Shown piece by piece: positions 1 to 6,893 of a stretch of 13,752 bases of DNA. The notes under the pieces are model-generated. The model had not been told where the DNA came from, did not search any database, and was given only the letters and a program-made list of their open reading frames with translations. Within the stretch, counting starts at the first letter, position 1; every line of letters starts with the position of its first letter. The stretch lies in assembly GCA_900752095.1 (NCBI GenBank), contig CAADUD010000027.1, positions 1 through 13,752 of the forward strand, written 5' to 3'. The position numbers were made by a program, and so were the translations under genes. The DNA is from Clostridia bacterium. GTDB lineage: Bacteria > Bacillota > Clostridia > TANB77 > CAG-508.

Positions 1-596
1 TTCATAATAGGAAGAGAAGCTAAAAAAGCTTGTTCTTGTCTAAAGTAGGCTCTTCTTGTTTGCAATCCTTTTCCTTGTAAAATTCCTTCTAATTTATTTA
101 ATAAATATTCTAATTCTTTTAAATCGCTAGAAAATGTAGTAACATAAATATATAAAAAATATAATTCTTCGTTATTTACTTGAATTTCTTTTCTAATATA
201 TTTTGCGTCATTATAAGTAAATGCAGCTATTTCAATATCTTGCCTATTTTGATTACTTTCTTTTAAATCTACACCTACATTTCCTATATGGTAGGTTAAA
301 TCTCGTATTGTTTTATAAGTATCTTGTTTTTCATAGAAAATAGAAATATTAAGATTAATATTTGTATCAATAATAGATTTTAGAATTAAATCTGTTTGTT
401 CTCTGAAATAATTAGTAATAATTAAAGTAGAGTAAAAAGTATTATCTACTTCTATATATTTTGGATTCAATAAATTAATATAAGATGGACTTAAATAATC
501 TTTATTGGTATAAATTCCTTCTAAAAATTTCATTGTATTTTCTTTTTTATTTTTCTTTGGAATTATTTTCTTTTTTACTTTTTTTAAATTAAAAAT
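1..596 (-). CDS. VirB4/TraC-like conjugation ATPase, N-terminal part (cut by window edge)
   Basis: An uninterrupted minus-strand reading frame enters from the left edge, so only about 198 N-terminal codons are visible. VirB4/TraC proteins are cytoplasmic ATPases that energise type IV secretion and conjugation machines. The visible part corresponds to the region before the Walker A motif. It starts with a Lys-rich stretch, has an alternating strand/helix character, and ends with a segment (FRQEQAFLASLPIM) resembling the 'RQ..AF..SLP' block that precedes the ATPase core in this family. The ATPase motifs themselves lie outside the window, so the call rests on this block and on the TraC-like neighbour. 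The start is uncertain. A good Shine-Dalgarno (AGGTGAG, 606-600) sits 3 nt before an in-frame ATT at 596-594, and an in-frame stop lies just above at 608-606. The first in-frame ATG is only at 533, without a clear Shine-Dalgarno. I give 596 as the likely start. It is probably cotranscribed with the gene at 725-1294. Confidence 0.6.
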   Translation of the reverse strand, partial: MFNLKKVKKKIIPKKNKKENTMKFLEGIYTNKDYLSPSYINLLNPKYIEVDNTFYSTLIITNYFREQTDLILKSIIDTNINLNISIFYEKQDTYKTIRDLTYHIGNVGVDLKESNQNRQDIEIAAFTYNDAKYIRKEIQVNNEELYFLYIYVTTFSSDLKELEYLLNKLEGILQGKGLQTRRAYFRQEQAFLASLPIM

Positions 597-610
597 ATGC
601 TCACCTCATT

Positions 611-730
611 ATTTAAAATTTTTCTATTTAATTTTTATTTAATTATTCGTTTAATATTTATTAATTTATTTTGTTTTAATAATTAATTTTATTAAATTAA
701 TTATATTTAAATAAAAATATTAAATTAAAT
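611..730. other. Extremely AT-rich spacer between two conjugation-type genes
   Basis: This 120-nt stretch contains only four G or C bases, including a 59-nt run (674-732) with none. No open frame, clean hairpin terminator or convincing promoter is visible. It separates two same-strand genes that otherwise look like one operon, and it covers the last codons of the upstream gene. Confidence 0.8.
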
Positions 731-1294
731 TTGATTAAAATAAATTCTTGAATTTAAAAAAGAAAATAAAATAGAAATGACTTGCTTTTTTTCATTATAA
801 TCTGTAATGATATTCCCACATCTCGATAAACAATCTTTTATTTTAAAATATTTATCATTTAATTCTTCTGTTGCATAATCTTCTATGTTGACTAACTCTT
901 TATTTTCATTTTTATATTTTAAAATAATATAGAAATTTTTTGTGGAAGATTTTTTATTATGATTTAAATTTTTTAGATATTGAATATATTTTTTAGATAT
1001 TTCTTGAATAAATTTTTTTTCATAAATCAAATTGTCATTAATATTTTGAATATTTTTGCTAATATCTTCTTTATTACTCTGGATTAATATTTGAAAATTA
1101 AAATTACAAGTTTTTAAAAAAATTTTATAAGAATTTAATATTGCCTCTTGTTCTAATTCTGATTTCAAATTAAAATTAATTGGGCTTATTTTTATTATTT
1201 TTATATATGTTTTGTCTTTTAATTGAATGATTCCATTATTTAAAATTTTTTCGAAAGGTAACCATTCTTGTACTGTTCTATTATTTTTTTTCAT
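725..1294 (-). CDS. TraC-like (VirB4 N-terminal-like) conjugation-associated protein
   Basis: The 189-residue protein begins MKKNNRTVQEWLPFEKI and is preceded by a perfect AGGAGG a few bases before the ATG, so the start is firm. The N-terminal 60 residues follow the pattern of small TraC-like proteins next to VirB4-type ATPases: 'WLPFEKI..NGIIQLKD..YIKII.I.PINF.LKSE.EQEAIL..YK.FL'. The pattern then continues into 'FQILIQSNKED', which resembles the N-terminal alpha/beta domain of VirB4 ATPases. No Walker motif, signal peptide or membrane segment is seen, so it is probably a cytoplasmic accessory subunit rather than an ATPase. The middle is Lys/Asn-rich and helical. The partial VirB4-like gene follows on the same strand after a 128-bp spacer. 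The family assignment is from recalled pattern and genomic context, not from a search. Confidence 0.5.
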   Translation of the reverse strand: MKKNNRTVQEWLPFEKILNNGIIQLKDKTYIKIIKISPINFNLKSELEQEAILNSYKIFLKTCNFNFQILIQSNKEDISKNIQNINDNLIYEKKFIQEISKKYIQYLKNLNHNKKSSTKNFYIILKYKNENKELVNIEDYATEELNDKYFKIKDCLSRCGNIITDYNEKKQVISILFSFLNSRIYFNQI

Positions 1295-1492
1295 TTTCCT
1301 CCTATATTAATAGTTTAGTTTTTCTATTTTTTGTTTAACTTAGTTTATTAACTTTTGGGTTAATTTTTATTTGTTTTGTTAAATTTTTTCATATTTTTAT
1401 AAAAAACTTTTTCCTAACTTTAAATTTTTTATTTTAATAATAACTGAATACCATCTTAAACGATATATATCTAGTGAATTATGCTCAAATCT

Positions 1493-1531
1493 TTATAAAT
1501 ATTCCATACAATTGAAAAATAAGAAAAACAT
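1493..1531 (-). CDS. Possible 12-residue leader peptide upstream of the conjugation genes
   Basis: On the minus strand a near-perfect Shine-Dalgarno (AAGGAGGTGA) sits directly before an ATG that opens a frame of only 12 codons, MFFLFFNCMEYL, with four of the first six residues Phe. It lies within the probable 5' leader of the transcript that runs toward the TraC-like gene, about 200 nt before that start. It could be a leader peptide, the remnant of a decayed gene, or chance. No anti-terminator structure is clear downstream, only a weak 6-bp hairpin (ATTAAC/GTTAAT). Confidence 0.3.
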   Translation of the reverse strand: MFFLFFNCMEYL

Positions 1532-1632
1532 ATTCACCTCCTTTATTATAACAGTTTATTTTTTACTTTTTGGTGAAATTAAAAGAAAGAAAAAATTTGA
1601 AATAAAATAATTCATGAATTAATTCTATTTTT

Positions 1633-1661
1633 ATCTTACAATATTTTACAAAAAATGTCAA
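1633..1661 (-). promoter_or_regulatory. Probable sigma-A promoter for the conjugation-type genes
   Basis: Read on the minus strand, a perfect -35 TTGACA (1661-1656) is followed after exactly 17 bp by TAAGAT (1638-1633), a 4/6 match to the -10 consensus. Transcription would start near 1626 and run leftward through the short leader frame into the TraC-like gene. The tandem TTCGAC motifs lie about 10 bp upstream of the -35. Confidence 0.5.
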
Positions 1662-1670
1662 TTAAAATCG

Positions 1671-1686
1671 TTCGACCTGTTTCGAC
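1671..1686 (-). promoter_or_regulatory. Tandem 0A-like boxes (possible Spo0A site), copy 1
   Basis: TTCGAC occurs at 1671-1676 and again at 1681-1686, one helical turn apart. On the minus strand this reads TGTCGAAACAGGTCGAA, close to two Spo0A boxes (core TGTCGAA) in direct repeat. The pair sits just upstream of the -35 of the leftward promoter, the usual place for an activator. An outer inverted repeat AAAATGTC/GACATTTT (1652-1659 and 1684-1691) overlaps it. Whether this organism has Spo0A cannot be seen here. Confidence 0.45.
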
Positions 1687-1741
1687 ATTTTCTGATTAAA
1701 CTATTTTAGAGCCAATAATATTTAAAACTTTTTTTATTTTT

Positions 1742-1771
1742 TTGAATAAAATAAAAATAAAATGACATAAT
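1742..1771 (+). promoter_or_regulatory. Probable promoter of the structured RNA
   Basis: A plus-strand TTGAAT (1742-1747) and CATAAT (1766-1771, 5/6 match to the -10) are separated by 18 bp. The predicted start near 1778 coincides with the first base of the 18-bp terminal stem of the RNA candidate, an independent agreement that supports both calls. Confidence 0.5.
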
Positions 1772-1777
1772 AAGAAT

Positions 1778-2188
1778 ATAAGGTTAATATTAGTTGAAAT
1801 AAGAGTTTAATAAGGTCTTTTAGTAGGTTTTATTAAGTTCGAGCAAAGAGTTAGCATTGCTTAATAACTTTAGGTGATACCAATTCGGCGATGAGAATAT
1901 TTTATTTGTATTTAGGCTATATTTACTTGTTTTATTTTCGTTACATTAATAAAGATAGAATAAAAAATATATGGTCAAAAATAGAGATATATTATTCAAA
2001 GTTAAGATTATTCTTGCATTTGTTTATGATTGCTAATAGTCCTTTTGGGATGAATGTGGTTATAATAGGTGGATTTGTAGTCGAGCAACTGATTTATTTA
2101 TTTGATGAATAGCTTATTTGTACAGCAATGTACATTAGGGTAATAGTTAGGTAAATAAGTTTTAGCTGAAGATTAATATTAGCTTTAT
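1778..2188 (+). ncRNA. Large structured non-coding RNA candidate, about 410 nt, family not recognised
   Basis: Bases 1778-1795 pair with 2171-2188 over 18 consecutive positions (14 Watson-Crick and 4 G-U), closing the ends of the RNA. Inside, 1803-1817 pairs with 1826-1840 over 15 consecutive positions around an 8-nt loop, with several G-U pairs. Further helices are 2111-2119 with 2153-2161 enclosing the hairpin TGTAC-AGCAAT-GTACA, and short hairpins at 1873-1881 (GGT-GAT-ACC) and 2039-2051. The loop bases GTTAGCA (1850-1856) can pair with TGCTAAT (2031-2037), a long-range or pseudoknot contact. The octamer TCGAGCAA occurs twice (1839-1846 and 2081-2088). G-U pairs would be C-A mismatches on the other strand, so the plus strand is the RNA. 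GC-richer blocks (about 1840-1895 and 2030-2090) flank an AT-rich middle. Promoter and terminator positions fit. It lacks the RNase P GAGGAAAGTCC motif and tmRNA ends. raiA, ROOL and OLE-type RNAs are untested alternatives. Confidence 0.6.
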
Positions 2189-2191
2189 CGA

Positions 2192-2226
2192 TAATAGCAG
2201 ATAAGATTTATTCTTATCTGCTATTA
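2192..2226 (+). terminator. Hairpin terminator after the structured RNA
   Basis: A perfect 14-bp stem (TAATAGCAGATAAG pairing with its complement) surrounds a 7-nt loop and is followed by a T-rich but interrupted tail. It begins 4 nt after the closing stem of the RNA candidate. On the minus strand no T-run follows the hairpin, so the plus direction is favoured, although it may also help end gyrB transcription, which arrives from the opposite side. Confidence 0.6.
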
Positions 2227-2262
2227 ATTCTTCATTTTGTATTTTTATTAAATAAATTATTT

Positions 2263-4194
2263 TTATATATCTAAATTTCTTACATATTTAGCATTTTCTT
2301 CAATAAACTTTCTTCTTGGTTCAATTTCGTCTCCCATTAATAAAGTAAAAATAGCATCTGCTTTCATGGCATCTTCCATAGTTACTTTTATTAAAATTCT
2401 TTTTTCAGGATCCATTGTTGTTTCCCATAATTGTTCCGGATTCATTTCTCCAAGACCTTTATATCTTTGAATTCCTATTTGATCTCTTGCAATTCCTTTT
2501 TCTGCTAATTCTTGGAATGCTTTAACTAAATCATCATCTGTATAACAGTATATATCTTCCATTCCTTTTTTAGATAATTTATATAATGGTGGTTGTGCCA
2601 AATAAACATTTCCATTTTCAATTAAAGGTCTCATATATCTAAAGAAAAATGTTAATAATAATGTTCTAATATGAGCTCCATCTACATCGGCATCAGCCAT
2701 AATAATAACTTTTCCATAACGAATTTTACTAATATCAAAATCTTTTCCGATTCCTGCTCCTACTGCTAAAATAACAGGTTGTAATTTATCATTATTATAT
2801 ATTTTATCTGCTCTTGATTTTTCTACATTAAGCATTTTTCCCCATAATGGAAGAATTGCTTGAAATTTTCTATCTCTTCCTTGTTTTGCACTACCACCTG
2901 CAGAATCTCCCTCTACAATATATACCTCACATTCTTCTGGATTTTTACTACTACAATCTGCCAATTTTCCTGGTAATGTAGAGGTCTCTAAAGCACTTTT
3001 TCTTCTTACTAATTCTCTTGCTTTTCTTGCTGCTTCTCTTGCACGTGATGCATTAATACATTTTTCCAAAATAGCTTTTCCTACTGTTGGATTTTCCTCT
3101 AAAAATGTAGATAAAGCATCATTTACTAAACTTGCAACAATTCCTGTTACATTACTATTTCCTAATTTTGTTTTTGTTTGTCCTTCAAATTGTGGTTCTT
3201 TTACTTTTACAGAAACAACTGCAGTAATTCCTTCTCTTATATCTTCTCCTAATAAATTTGGATCTTTTTCTTTAATTAAATTATGTGCTCTTGCATAATC
3301 ATTAAATGCTTTTGTTAATCCTCTCTTAAATCCCTCTAGATGTGTTCCCCCTTCAATAGTATTAATATTGTTAACAAAAGTATAAATATTTTCAGAATAA
3401 GCTGTTGTATATTGAAAAGCTACTTCTACTGGTACTTCTCCATCTTTTTCAATATAAATTGGTTTATCATGAATTTTTTCTTTATTTTTATTTAAATATT
3501 CAACAAATGAATTTAAGCCACCTTCAAAATGAAATTCTGCTTTTTTTATATTTTCTGGGTCTCTTACATCTTGAATATTAATTTTTAGTCCTTTCGTTAA
3601 AAAAGCAATTTCTCTAAATCTTGTTTCTAGTGTTTCATATTCGTAATTTAATGTTTCAAAGATGGTTCCATCTGCTAAAAATCTAACCTTTGTACCTGTC
3701 TTATCAGAATCACCTATTCTAGTTAGTGGTTCTACAGTTTTTCCTCTTTCAAATTTCATTTGATAAATACCACCATCTCTTTGAATGGTTACTTCTGTCC
3801 ATTCAGATAAAGCATTTACAACAGATGCACCTACTCCATGAAGGCCTCCAGAAACTTTATATCCACTATCTCCACCGAATTTTCCACCAGCATGTAATTT
3901 TGTATAAACAGTTTCTGCTGCTGATATTTTGGTTTTAGGATGTATATCTACTGGAATTCCCCTTCCATTATCTTCTACACTAATAACATTTCCTGGCTGT
4001 ATTTCAATATTAATTTGTGTACAATACCCGGCTAGTGCTTCATCAACACAGTTATCCACAATTTCATAAACCAAATGATGTAAACCTCTTACAGAAACAC
4101 TACCGATATACATTCCCGGTCTTTTTCTAACTGCTTCTAACCCTTCTAATACTTGAATTTGGTCTGCACTATATTCATGCTCGAATTTTTCCAT
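2263..4194 (-). CDS. gyrB: DNA gyrase subunit B
   Basis: This 643-residue protein has the full length of a Firmicute GyrB and is the ATPase/TOPRIM subunit of the A2B2 gyrase that introduces negative supercoils into DNA. The GHKL ATPase domain shows the ATP-binding motifs NCVDEALAG (about residue 48), DNGRGIP (about 75) and GGLHGVGASVVNALS (about 116). The transducer domain follows. The TOPRIM domain has EGDSAGGSAKQGRDR and ILPLWGKMLNVEK (about 430-460) and the Mg-binding DADVDGAHI (about 505). The C-terminal QRYKGLGEMNP motif is intact. AGGAGG lies 11 nt before the ATG. gyrA, often adjacent in clostridia, does not follow. The gene is convergent with the structured RNA. ParE is less likely given the recF-gyrB position. 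Confidence 0.97.
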   Translation of the reverse strand: MEKFEHEYSADQIQVLEGLEAVRKRPGMYIGSVSVRGLHHLVYEIVDNCVDEALAGYCTQINIEIQPGNVISVEDNGRGIPVDIHPKTKISAAETVYTKLHAGGKFGGDSGYKVSGGLHGVGASVVNALSEWTEVTIQRDGGIYQMKFERGKTVEPLTRIGDSDKTGTKVRFLADGTIFETLNYEYETLETRFREIAFLTKGLKINIQDVRDPENIKKAEFHFEGGLNSFVEYLNKNKEKIHDKPIYIEKDGEVPVEVAFQYTTAYSENIYTFVNNINTIEGGTHLEGFKRGLTKAFNDYARAHNLIKEKDPNLLGEDIREGITAVVSVKVKEPQFEGQTKTKLGNSNVTGIVASLVNDALSTFLEENPTVGKAILEKCINASRAREAARKARELVRRKSALETSTLPGKLADCSSKNPEECEVYIVEGDSAGGSAKQGRDRKFQAILPLWGKMLNVEKSRADKIYNNDKLQPVILAVGAGIGKDFDISKIRYGKVIIMADADVDGAHIRTLLLTFFFRYMRPLIENGNVYLAQPPLYKLSKKGMEDIYCYTDDDLVKAFQELAEKGIARDQIGIQRYKGLGEMNPEQLWETTMDPEKRILIKVTMEDAMKADAIFTLLMGDEIEPRRKFIEENAKYVRNLDI

Positions 4195-4306
4195 TTTTTA
4201 GATTTCCTCCTTTATTTTAGCCCATTTTATATGTTTAGGTATATTTTACAAATTTTATTAATTATGGTATTTTTGTAAATTATTTAATATTTTTATTTCT
4301 TTTATT

Positions 4307-4336
4307 ATCATATCACTAAATAACTTAATTTTGCAA
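4307..4336 (-). promoter_or_regulatory. Candidate gyrB promoter
   Basis: On the minus strand TTGCAA (4336-4331) and TATGAT (4312-4307, 5/6 match) are spaced by 18 bp, giving a start near 4300 and a leader of roughly 105 nt before gyrB. This would let gyrB be expressed apart from recF, from which it is separated by about 295 bp. That gap holds only this promoter and the inverted repeat at 4396-4436. Confidence 0.45.
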
Positions 4337-4395
4337 ATGTTTTTTATTTATATTATACTTTTTATTTAACTTCTTCATTTTCTGTTATAATAAAG

Positions 4396-4436
4396 ATAGG
4401 AAATTGAGAAATTCATCTGCTTTTCTCATTTCCTAT
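4396..4436 (-). terminator. Bulged inverted repeat after recF, possible terminator
   Basis: ATAGGAAATTGAGAAA and its near-complement form about 15 bp with a single bulged T around a 9-nt loop. On the minus strand the tail is CTTTATTATAACA, only weakly U-rich, so it is an imperfect terminator downstream of recF (stop at 4490). Its position between recF and the gyrB promoter fits transcription separation. Confidence 0.45.
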
Positions 4437-4489
4437 AATAATAGAATTAAATACTCGTTTGTAAAATTTAATCAAATAATTATGTTTCC

Positions 4490-5566
4490 TTATATTATTA
4501 TTCCTTCTTGCACTTGATATAACTGATAATCTTTTCCTAAATTCAACTCTTCCAATTCCATTTTATCTGTACAAGTAATAATAACCTGTGTATCTTTAAT
4601 ATATTGTAAAAAACTTTTTCTTCTATTTTCATCCAGTTCAGACATAAAATCATCTAATAATAAAATTGGATATTCCCCTATTTCATCATATATAACATAT
4701 AATTCTGCTATTTTTAAAGTTAGAATAGATGTTCTTTGTTGACCTTGTGAACCATAATTTCCTACTTCTTTTTCATTTATCAAAGTTTGAAAATCATCAC
4801 GATGAATACCTTTTGTTGTAAATCCTTTGATAATATCTAATTTTCTTCTTTGTTTTAATATATTTAAATAGTTTTCTTTATTTTCACACTCTGAAAGATA
4901 TACTATTTTTAATTCTTCTTTTTCATTTGTTATTTGCATATGAATTACTTTTATTTTTTTCTTTAATTTTTCTATAAATTCATTTCTATACTTCCAAATA
5001 GTTACTGCATATTCTGCCAATTTTTCATCCCATATTTCTAGCATTTCTTCTGGTTTATTTTCTTCTTTTATTTGTCTTAAATAATTATTTCTTTGTTCTA
5101 ATGTTTTTATATATAAATTTAAAGTATATACATAATTTGGTCTTAATTGCCCTATCATCATATCTAAAAATCTTCTTCTTTCTGCAGGGCCACTTTTTAA
5201 TATTTGAATATCATCTGGGGTAAAAATTACTAAATTTAAATTTCCCACTAGTTCACTTAATTTTTTTATTTTTACTCCATTTACTTCTACCTGTTTTTTA
5301 TTGGCTAATAATATTTTTATTTTTCCACTTCTATCAGATTTTTGATATTGTAATTCTACTTGTGTATAATCTTTTCCAAGTTGTATCATCTCTTTTTCTT
5401 TAAAAGTACGAAATGATTTTCCAAATCCACATAAAAAGATAGATTCTATAACATTGGTCTTTCCTTGTGCATTATTTCCATAAAATATATTAATATGTGG
5501 ATTTAAATTTATTATTTGTTCATTATAATTACGAAAATTAGTTAAATTAATTTGATTTATTTGCAT
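4490..5566 (-). CDS. recF: DNA replication and repair protein RecF
   Basis: RecF is an SMC-like ABC ATPase that loads RecA at single-strand gaps with RecO and RecR. The 358-residue length is typical. Visible motifs are the start MQINQINLTNFRNY, Walker A GNNAQGKTN (about 30-38), the ABC signature region GSQGQQRTS (about 273), and Walker B with D-loop ILLLDDFMSELDENRR (about 300-315). The middle is a Lys-rich coiled region. A modest AAAGG lies about 8 nt before the ATG. It follows dnaN on the same strand after 144 bp. That gap is too small for the usual S4-domain yaaA/rlbA gene and shows no ORF or strong promoter. Confidence 0.96.
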   Translation of the reverse strand: MQINQINLTNFRNYNEQIINLNPHINIFYGNNAQGKTNVIESIFLCGFGKSFRTFKEKEMIQLGKDYTQVELQYQKSDRSGKIKILLANKKQVEVNGVKIKKLSELVGNLNLVIFTPDDIQILKSGPAERRRFLDMMIGQLRPNYVYTLNLYIKTLEQRNNYLRQIKEENKPEEMLEIWDEKLAEYAVTIWKYRNEFIEKLKKKIKVIHMQITNEKEELKIVYLSECENKENYLNILKQRRKLDIIKGFTTKGIHRDDFQTLINEKEVGNYGSQGQQRTSILTLKIAELYVIYDEIGEYPILLLDDFMSELDENRRKSFLQYIKDTQVIITCTDKMELEELNLGKDYQLYQVQEGIII

Positions 5567-5710
5567 TTAAGATACCTTTTTTCTTTTTTCATTATACAGC
5601 TTACTATTATTTCAATAATCATTATAAATCATAATCATTAAGCAAGTATTGATTACTAAGATTTTATTTGTTTCTGGTACAATAAGATAATAATTATAAA
5701 AAATTTTCTC

Positions 5711-6829
5711 CTATTCCTTCATTCTAATAGGAAGTACCATATAAACATAATCTCCATTTTCTTCTGTTGGTCTAATAATACATGGAGAAATGCTAGAACC
5801 AAAATCAATAAATACCTCTGGATCATCTATTGCACGAAGTGCATCTAAAAAATATTTCGGATTAAATCCTGCCTCTAAGTTTTGTCCTTCTGTTTCTACA
5901 AACATTTCCTCTTTTGCATCCCCTGTTTGATTTGTGCAAGAAATAATTACCTTTCCTATTTCTACATTTACTTTTACAGGATATTTCTTTTCTTTTTCTA
6001 TACTAGATGCAGAAATTAAACTTACCCTTTCAAAACAGTTTTGAATTGTATTTTTATCTACTCTAATTCTTGTTTCCCATGTTTCTGGAATAACGCTAGC
6101 ATAATTTAAAAATTCTCCATCTAATAAACGAGTAACAATTTTACAATTTTCCATTTCGAACAAAGCTTGATTTTTAGAAACACCAATTTTAATAGTATCA
6201 AAAGAATCTGTTAAAATTTTATTAATTTCATTTAAAGTTCTTCCTGGAATAACTGCAGAAAAATCATTTACCTGTGCTTGTAAAAATTTGCTTTTCCAAG
6301 CAAGTCTAAATCCATCTACTGCAACCACATTTAATTTATTATTTTTGATTTCGAATAAACATCCTGTAAAAATTGGTCTATTTTCTTCTGTACTAACAGC
6401 AAAAATTGTTTTTCTAACCATATCTTTTAAAGAGTTTTGTTCGATTTCAATGGAATTTTCAATATCAATTTTTGGTAGTTCAGGAAATTCTTCTGGATTC
6501 ATTGTTGCTAATTTATATAAAGAACCTTCACATTCAATTACTAATAGATTATTTTCATTAATAGCTATATGAATTTCAGAATCTGGAAGCTTACGAATAA
6601 TTTCACTAAACATAATAGCATTAACTACTGTTGCTCCTTGTTCTAATACTTCACAATTCATAATATATTCAATTCCTATTTCTAAATCATAAGTTGTAAA
6701 TTTTACTTCTTTATCATTTGTTTGAATTAAAATACCTTCTAATATAGGCATAGTTGTTTTACTAGCAACCGCTTTTGTTACGGAATTAATAGCTTTAAGG
6801 ATAATATCCTTTTCACAAACAATTTTCAT
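5711..6829 (-). CDS. dnaN: DNA polymerase III subunit beta (sliding clamp)
   Basis: The beta clamp is a ring-shaped dimer that tethers replicative polymerase to DNA and is the docking site for many replication and repair factors. The protein starts MKIVCEKDIILKAINSVTKAVASKTTMPILEGI, the usual N-terminal DnaN pattern. It contains SEIIRKLPD (about 70), RPIFTGCLFE (about 150) and GFRLAW (about 172), and ends with the clamp C-terminus YVYMVLPIRMK. The three repeated clamp domains fit the 372-residue length. AAGGAG lies 12 nt before the ATG, a rather long spacing. The gene lies immediately downstream of the origin spacer, so its 5' flank is the AT-rich unwinding region. Confidence 0.97.
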   Translation of the reverse strand: MKIVCEKDIILKAINSVTKAVASKTTMPILEGILIQTNDKEVKFTTYDLEIGIEYIMNCEVLEQGATVVNAIMFSEIIRKLPDSEIHIAINENNLLVIECEGSLYKLATMNPEEFPELPKIDIENSIEIEQNSLKDMVRKTIFAVSTEENRPIFTGCLFEIKNNKLNVVAVDGFRLAWKSKFLQAQVNDFSAVIPGRTLNEINKILTDSFDTIKIGVSKNQALFEMENCKIVTRLLDGEFLNYASVIPETWETRIRVDKNTIQNCFERVSLISASSIEKEKKYPVKVNVEIGKVIISCTNQTGDAKEEMFVETEGQNLEAGFNPKYFLDALRAIDDPEVFIDFGSSISPCIIRPTEENGDYVYMVLPIRMKE

Positions 6830-6844
6830 TTTGTTTTTTCGCTC

Positions 6845-6890
6845 CTTTATATATATAATAAATAATAATTATAGTAGTAGTAATAGTAGG
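6845..6890 (+). other. DNA unwinding element with DnaA-trio repeats
   Basis: An AT-only stretch (about 6846-6871) runs into six successive triplets TAG TAG TAG TAA TAG TAG (6872-6889). These lie 4 nt from the first DnaA box (6894). Read 3' to 5' from that box they are GAT GAT AAT GAT GAT GAT, the DnaA-trio pattern described for the Bacillus subtilis unwinding region, on which a DnaA filament engages single-stranded DNA. The arrangement box, trio, AT-rich tract, then dnaN matches that model, so melting is expected here. Confidence 0.7.
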
Positions 6891-6893
6891 TAT

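Noticed and set aside
1671..1686. LexA (SOS) box instead of a 0A-like pair
   Set aside because: The Firmicute LexA site is an inverted repeat of the type GAAC-N4-GTTC, whereas this is a direct repeat of TTCGAC with 10-bp spacing.
1891..2112. A 73-codon plus-strand open frame
   Set aside because: The only AGGTGA-like site lies 13 nt upstream, too far, and the frame sits wholly inside the structured RNA candidate. Its composition (Tyr, Phe, Ile) is what random AT-rich DNA gives.
1778..2188. RNase P RNA or tmRNA as the identity of the structured RNA
   Set aside because: The RNase P signature GAGGAAAGTCC is absent. The tRNA-like ends and T-arm of tmRNA are also absent.
6288..6572. 94-codon plus-strand frame opposite dnaN
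   Set aside because: It is antisense to a well-conserved gene, has no ribosome site, and its composition mirrors dnaN codons.
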